Origin: UBA961 sp049317525
GTDB lineage: Bacteria > Bacteroidota > Ignavibacteria > Kapaibacteriales > UBA961
Length of the DNA stretch: 64,000 bases
Direction: 5' to 3'
Assembly (NCBI GenBank): GCA_049317525.1
Contig: JBMOIC010000003.1
Span: 58,795-122,794, forward strand
Positions within the stretch are counted from its first letter, which is position 1. Each line of letters begins with the position of its first letter. Below the pieces are notes generated by a model. It did not search any database. It was not told the DNA's origin and saw nothing but the letters and a program-made list of their open reading frames with translations. The translations under genes were made by a program, and so were the position numbers. Shown here one piece after another: positions 61,180-64,000 of this stretch.

Positions 61180-63060
61180 ATGATGAATAAATATGTGAAT
61201 TCTTTATCTATACAGGCATTGTTGATATTCATAGGCTCAGCATTCTTATATATCATTACAATGTTACCAGATTTAGGCTTTACAGATTCTGGAGAATTAG
61301 CAGCAATATGTAGCACTCTGGGTATTGCTCATCCAACAGGATATCCACTATATACAATATTGGGATTTATCACAACCAAAATTCTTCCATTTTCACCAGT
61401 GTATAGTCTTAACCTATTTGCAGCCTTATGTACAGCAGCATCAGCTGGTATAATGTTTATTATAATAAAAGAAATATTAGAAAAACTATATGGAAAATTG
61501 ACAATACATCTGATGATTTCAGTAGGTACTTCTCTTACATTTGCTACAGCTGCAACTGTGTGGTCTCAAGCATCTGGATTGGAAGTATATTCATTACAAT
61601 TAGTACTTATTAACCTATCAATACTGATATTTTTGAAGGCAGTATGGCTTAATCAGAACAAACATCTTTGGATATTATGGGGCTTTTTAATTGGATTAAG
61701 TTTTACAAATCATGGGACAACTATTTTACTTGCCCCAGCCATGATTTTTGGATATTTCTATGATTGGAAAGACAATAAAATTCATATTAATAAACAGAAA
61801 TGGATACAATTATCTTCTATCATTATCCCTTTCTTGATTGGTTTATCCCTCTGGCTTTATTTACCTATTAGAAGTTCTCAAGATCCACTATTTAATTGGG
61901 GAGAAGTGCATCGCAATTGGGATAAGTTTATCTATCATGCAATGGGAAAACAATATCAGGTTTGGATGTTTAAAGAAGGCACATCTGCTATAAATTTTCC
62001 AATTTTATGGAAATTATTACCTGCTAATTTTGCCTGGATTGGTATAATTCCTGTAGTATTAGGAATCTATTCTATATGGAAGAAAAGTAAAGGATTATTC
62101 TTGTTTTTAACTTTACTGATTATTGGAAATCTATTCTATTCTTTACAATATCAGATTCATGATATTGACACCTATTTTCTAACATGTTTTATTGCGCTTT
62201 TTGTGTTTTTTGCAGTAGGTTTATATGTTTTACTTAACAATAGGCAGCAATTTGTATGGTTAGTGATGATATTTCCAATGATCAATGTGGGATTAAATTG
62301 GACAAATAATAATCATCAAGATGATAGGACAGTTCCTGCATATACAACATTAATGACATCAAGTATGGAAAAGAATGCTGTGATCATTAGTTCACAGTGG
62401 GACTATTTTTGTTCCGCATTTTGGTATAAGCAATCGGTGGAACATTATAGACCAGACATAATATTAATAGAGCAGGAATTATTAAGAAGAACATGGTATC
62501 CTCATTTTCTAGTTAAAATGTATCCTGAATTGAATAAGTCTAAACAGAATATAGAGATATACAATCAAGAATTAGAGAAATTTGAACAAAATCAAGAGTA
62601 TTCAGGTGTCGAATTACAATCTAGATATGAGCAATTGATTAATTCTTGGATAGACCAATCGATTGAAAGTGGACGTCCAGTTTATATTACAGCAGAAGTA
62701 TTACAGCAAGAGCCAAAAGTGGCAGCTTTATATGAAAAAATTCCACAAGGATTAGCTTTTAAATTAGTAAAGCAAAAGGCTGATGGGATGCCCGTTTTAC
62801 CTCTATCTTCGCATAAAATGGATATAACTGATTTTACTGCATCAATCAAGAATAGAAAAGGACATCTATACGATGGAATCAAGCAGATGGCGGCAAATCA
62901 AATATTAAATATGGCTCAATATGCTTGGATGACAAGTCGTATGAAAGAAGCAACAGAATTCCTACAAAAAGCAGAGCGCATTGATCCAAAAAACCGCATC
63001 TTATTACAATTAAAACAAGCAATAGAAAATAATCCCAAAGGTGTAGTTCAAAAACCTTAA
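61180..63060 (+). CDS. DUF2723-family membrane protein (glycosyltransferase-like)
   Basis: A 626-residue protein with ten or so membrane helices in the first ~390 residues and a soluble C-terminal tail. The N-terminal MLPDLGFTDSGELAAICSTLGIAHPTGYPLYT is the DUF2723 marker, which is related to GT-C-fold (POMT-like) enzymes that use polyprenyl-linked sugars; the acidic residues of FTDSGEL may be the metal-binding acids. The last ~120 residues hold a TPR-like repeat (MKEATEFLQKAERIDPKN). The stop overlaps the convergent yifB by 4 bases. Confidence 0.82.
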   Translation: MMNKYVNSLSIQALLIFIGSAFLYIITMLPDLGFTDSGELAAICSTLGIAHPTGYPLYTILGFITTKILPFSPVYSLNLFAALCTAASAGIMFIIIKEILEKLYGKLTIHLMISVGTSLTFATAATVWSQASGLEVYSLQLVLINLSILIFLKAVWLNQNKHLWILWGFLIGLSFTNHGTTILLAPAMIFGYFYDWKDNKIHINKQKWIQLSSIIIPFLIGLSLWLYLPIRSSQDPLFNWGEVHRNWDKFIYHAMGKQYQVWMFKEGTSAINFPILWKLLPANFAWIGIIPVVLGIYSIWKKSKGLFLFLTLLIIGNLFYSLQYQIHDIDTYFLTCFIALFVFFAVGLYVLLNNRQQFVWLVMIFPMINVGLNWTNNNHQDDRTVPAYTTLMTSSMEKNAVIISSQWDYFCSAFWYKQSVEHYRPDIILIEQELLRRTWYPHFLVKMYPELNKSKQNIEIYNQELEKFEQNQEYSGVELQSRYEQLINSWIDQSIESGRPVYITAEVLQQEPKVAALYEKIPQGLAFKLVKQKADGMPVLPLSSHKMDITDFTASIKNRKGHLYDGIKQMAANQILNMAQYAWMTSRMKEATEFLQKAERIDPKNRILLQLKQAIENNPKGVVQKP

Positions 63061-64000
63061 CCATTCCAATATTGTCTATCTAAACTTCTATACTGAATAG
63101 CTTCACTTATATGAACTGTTTTGATAGAATCAACCCCTTCTAGATCTGCAATGGTTCTAGATACTTTTAGTATTCTATCATAAGCTCTTGCAGATAGCCC
63201 CAGTTTATTCATAGCAGTTTTTAATAATTGCTTAGACATATCATCTAGAACACAGAATGTTCGTAAATCAGAAGGCAGCATATCTGCATTTTTATAACAG
63301 TCTTGTCTTTTGTAAAAACGCTCACTCTGAATAATCCTTGCAGCAATAACACGATTTCTTATTACTTCAGATATTTCTCCTCTACCTTTTTCTGATAAAT
63401 CTTGATATGGCAAGGCAGGAACATCAATATGAATGTCAATTCTGTCTAATAAAGGACCAGAAATTCGGCCCATATATCTTTGAATTTGTGGAGTAGAACA
63501 AGAACATTGTTGAAGAGGATTACCAAAATGTCCACACGGGCATGGATTCATAGAGCATACAAGCATAAAATTAGCGGGATATTCTACACTCATTTTTGTA
63601 CGTGAAATACATATTTTTTTATCTTCTAAAGGCTGTCTTAATACTTCTAATACATTTCTAGCAAATTCGGGTAATTCATCTAAAAACAGAACACCATGAT
63701 GAGCCAAACTAATTTCTCCTGCCCTAACAATGCCAACGCCTCCACCAACCAAAGCAGCATCACTGATAGTATGATGAGGAGCTCTAAAAGGCCTATTTGT
63801 AAGCAAAGACAAACCCGATGTTAATTGTCCGGCAACAGAATGAATTTTTGTTGTTTCAAGAGCTTCCTGCATACTTAAAGGAGGTAAAATTCCTGGTAAA
63901 CGTTTGGCAATCATCGTTTTTCCACTTCCAGGAGGCCCAATCATAATAATATTATGTCCACCAGCAGCTGCTATTTCCAAAGCTCTTTTTACATTTTCTT
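63057..64000 (-). CDS. yifB: YifB-family Mg-chelatase-like ATPase (5' end beyond window)
   Basis: The reading frame is open to the right edge and the residues before the first possible start (ENVKRALEIAAAGGHN) match the interior of YifB/ComM, so the N-terminal third is cut off. The visible part has Walker A GPPGSGKTM, RAPHHTIS and the GGG loop, Walker B VLFLDELPEF, a Cys-rich zinc loop (CSMNPCPCGHFGNP) and the sensor region RDR-like. ComM/YifB is a AAA+ helicase for branch migration in natural transformation. It converges on the DUF2723 gene with a 4-base overlap. Confidence 0.9.
   Translation of the reverse strand, partial: ENVKRALEIAAAGGHNIIMIGPPGSGKTMIAKRLPGILPPLSMQEALETTKIHSVAGQLTSGLSLLTNRPFRAPHHTISDAALVGGGVGIVRAGEISLAHHGVLFLDELPEFARNVLEVLRQPLEDKKICISRTKMSVEYPANFMLVCSMNPCPCGHFGNPLQQCSCSTPQIQRYMGRISGPLLDRIDIHIDVPALPYQDLSEKGRGEISEVIRNRVIAARIIQSERFYKRQDCYKNADMLPSDLRTFCVLDDMSKQLLKTAMNKLGLSARAYDRILKVSRTIADLEGVDSIKTVHISEAIQYRSLDRQYWNG

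Overview
The window is one contiguous, AT-rich, densely coded bacterial chromosome segment with no sign of phage, plasmid, insertion sequence or CRISPR array. It points to the phylum Bacteroidota (sensu lato, including Kapabacteria- or Ignavibacteria-like lineages). The reasons are a 1405-residue secreted protein ending in a type IX secretion (T9SS) sorting domain, a DUF2723 membrane protein, a DUF5683 protein, an FG-GAP/UnbV lipid- or surface-associated protein, a YbeY whose third metal ligand is Asp rather than His, and repeated promoter-like motifs of the form TAnnTTTG (often TATTTTTGCA), the -7 element of this phylum. I cannot place it more finely from sequence alone.

Layout. 1-1439: end of purQ, two Tat-type translocase subunits and a DUF5683 protein. 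1436-4828: large FG-GAP/UnbV protein on the minus strand. 5066-7924: membrane Fe-S oxidoreductase (FadF/HdrD type) and a nitroreductase. 7977-10919: outer-membrane barrel diverging from two tandem secreted YceI proteins. 10975-15162: recF, a ClpB that stops after its first ATPase domain, pdxH and a metal-binding lipoprotein. 15287-20450: ybbR-dnaG-M28 peptidase-HEPN run. 20463-23474: folC, tRNA-Thr, tatD, tcdA. 23481-26528: RND exporter. 26630-31014: GH3 hexosaminidase, RsmB-like methyltransferase, malQ. 31099-38320: purH, MsbA-like ABC exporter, leuS, LolC/E-like permease. 38315-40520 (minus): aldehyde dehydrogenase, small alpha-beta barrel protein, folA. 40660-42477 (minus): marR-pirin-yceI. 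42555-44688 (minus): orphan PaaB-like protein and dnaX. 44866-46875: obgE converging on tRNA-Arg, smg-like and ybeY. 47263-48971: heptose kinase and queE. 49312-53947: SNF2-family ATPase with a coupled unknown partner. 54024-63060: metal permease, giant T9SS cargo protein, hydrolase, lipoprotein, folP, DUF2723 protein. 63057-64000: yifB, running off the right edge.

How the parts work together. Most genes are housekeeping: replication (recF, dnaG, dnaX), translation and RNA modification (leuS, tcdA, RsmB-like, ybeY, obgE, queE, two tRNAs), folate and purine synthesis (purQ, purH, folC, folA, folP), and envelope biogenesis (MsbA-like, LolC/E-like, heptose kinase, RND). The parts that are less ordinary are the truncated ClpB with its own terminator, a ten-A run in dnaX placed exactly where a gamma/tau switch would be expected, two overlapping matching palindromes upstream of marR, a solitary PaaB-family gene before dnaX, a solitary HEPN protein after a peptidase, and the SNF2 plus unknown-partner gene pair. 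Many start codons lack a clear Shine-Dalgarno sequence, as is usual in this phylum, so several starts are judgement calls and are flagged as such.
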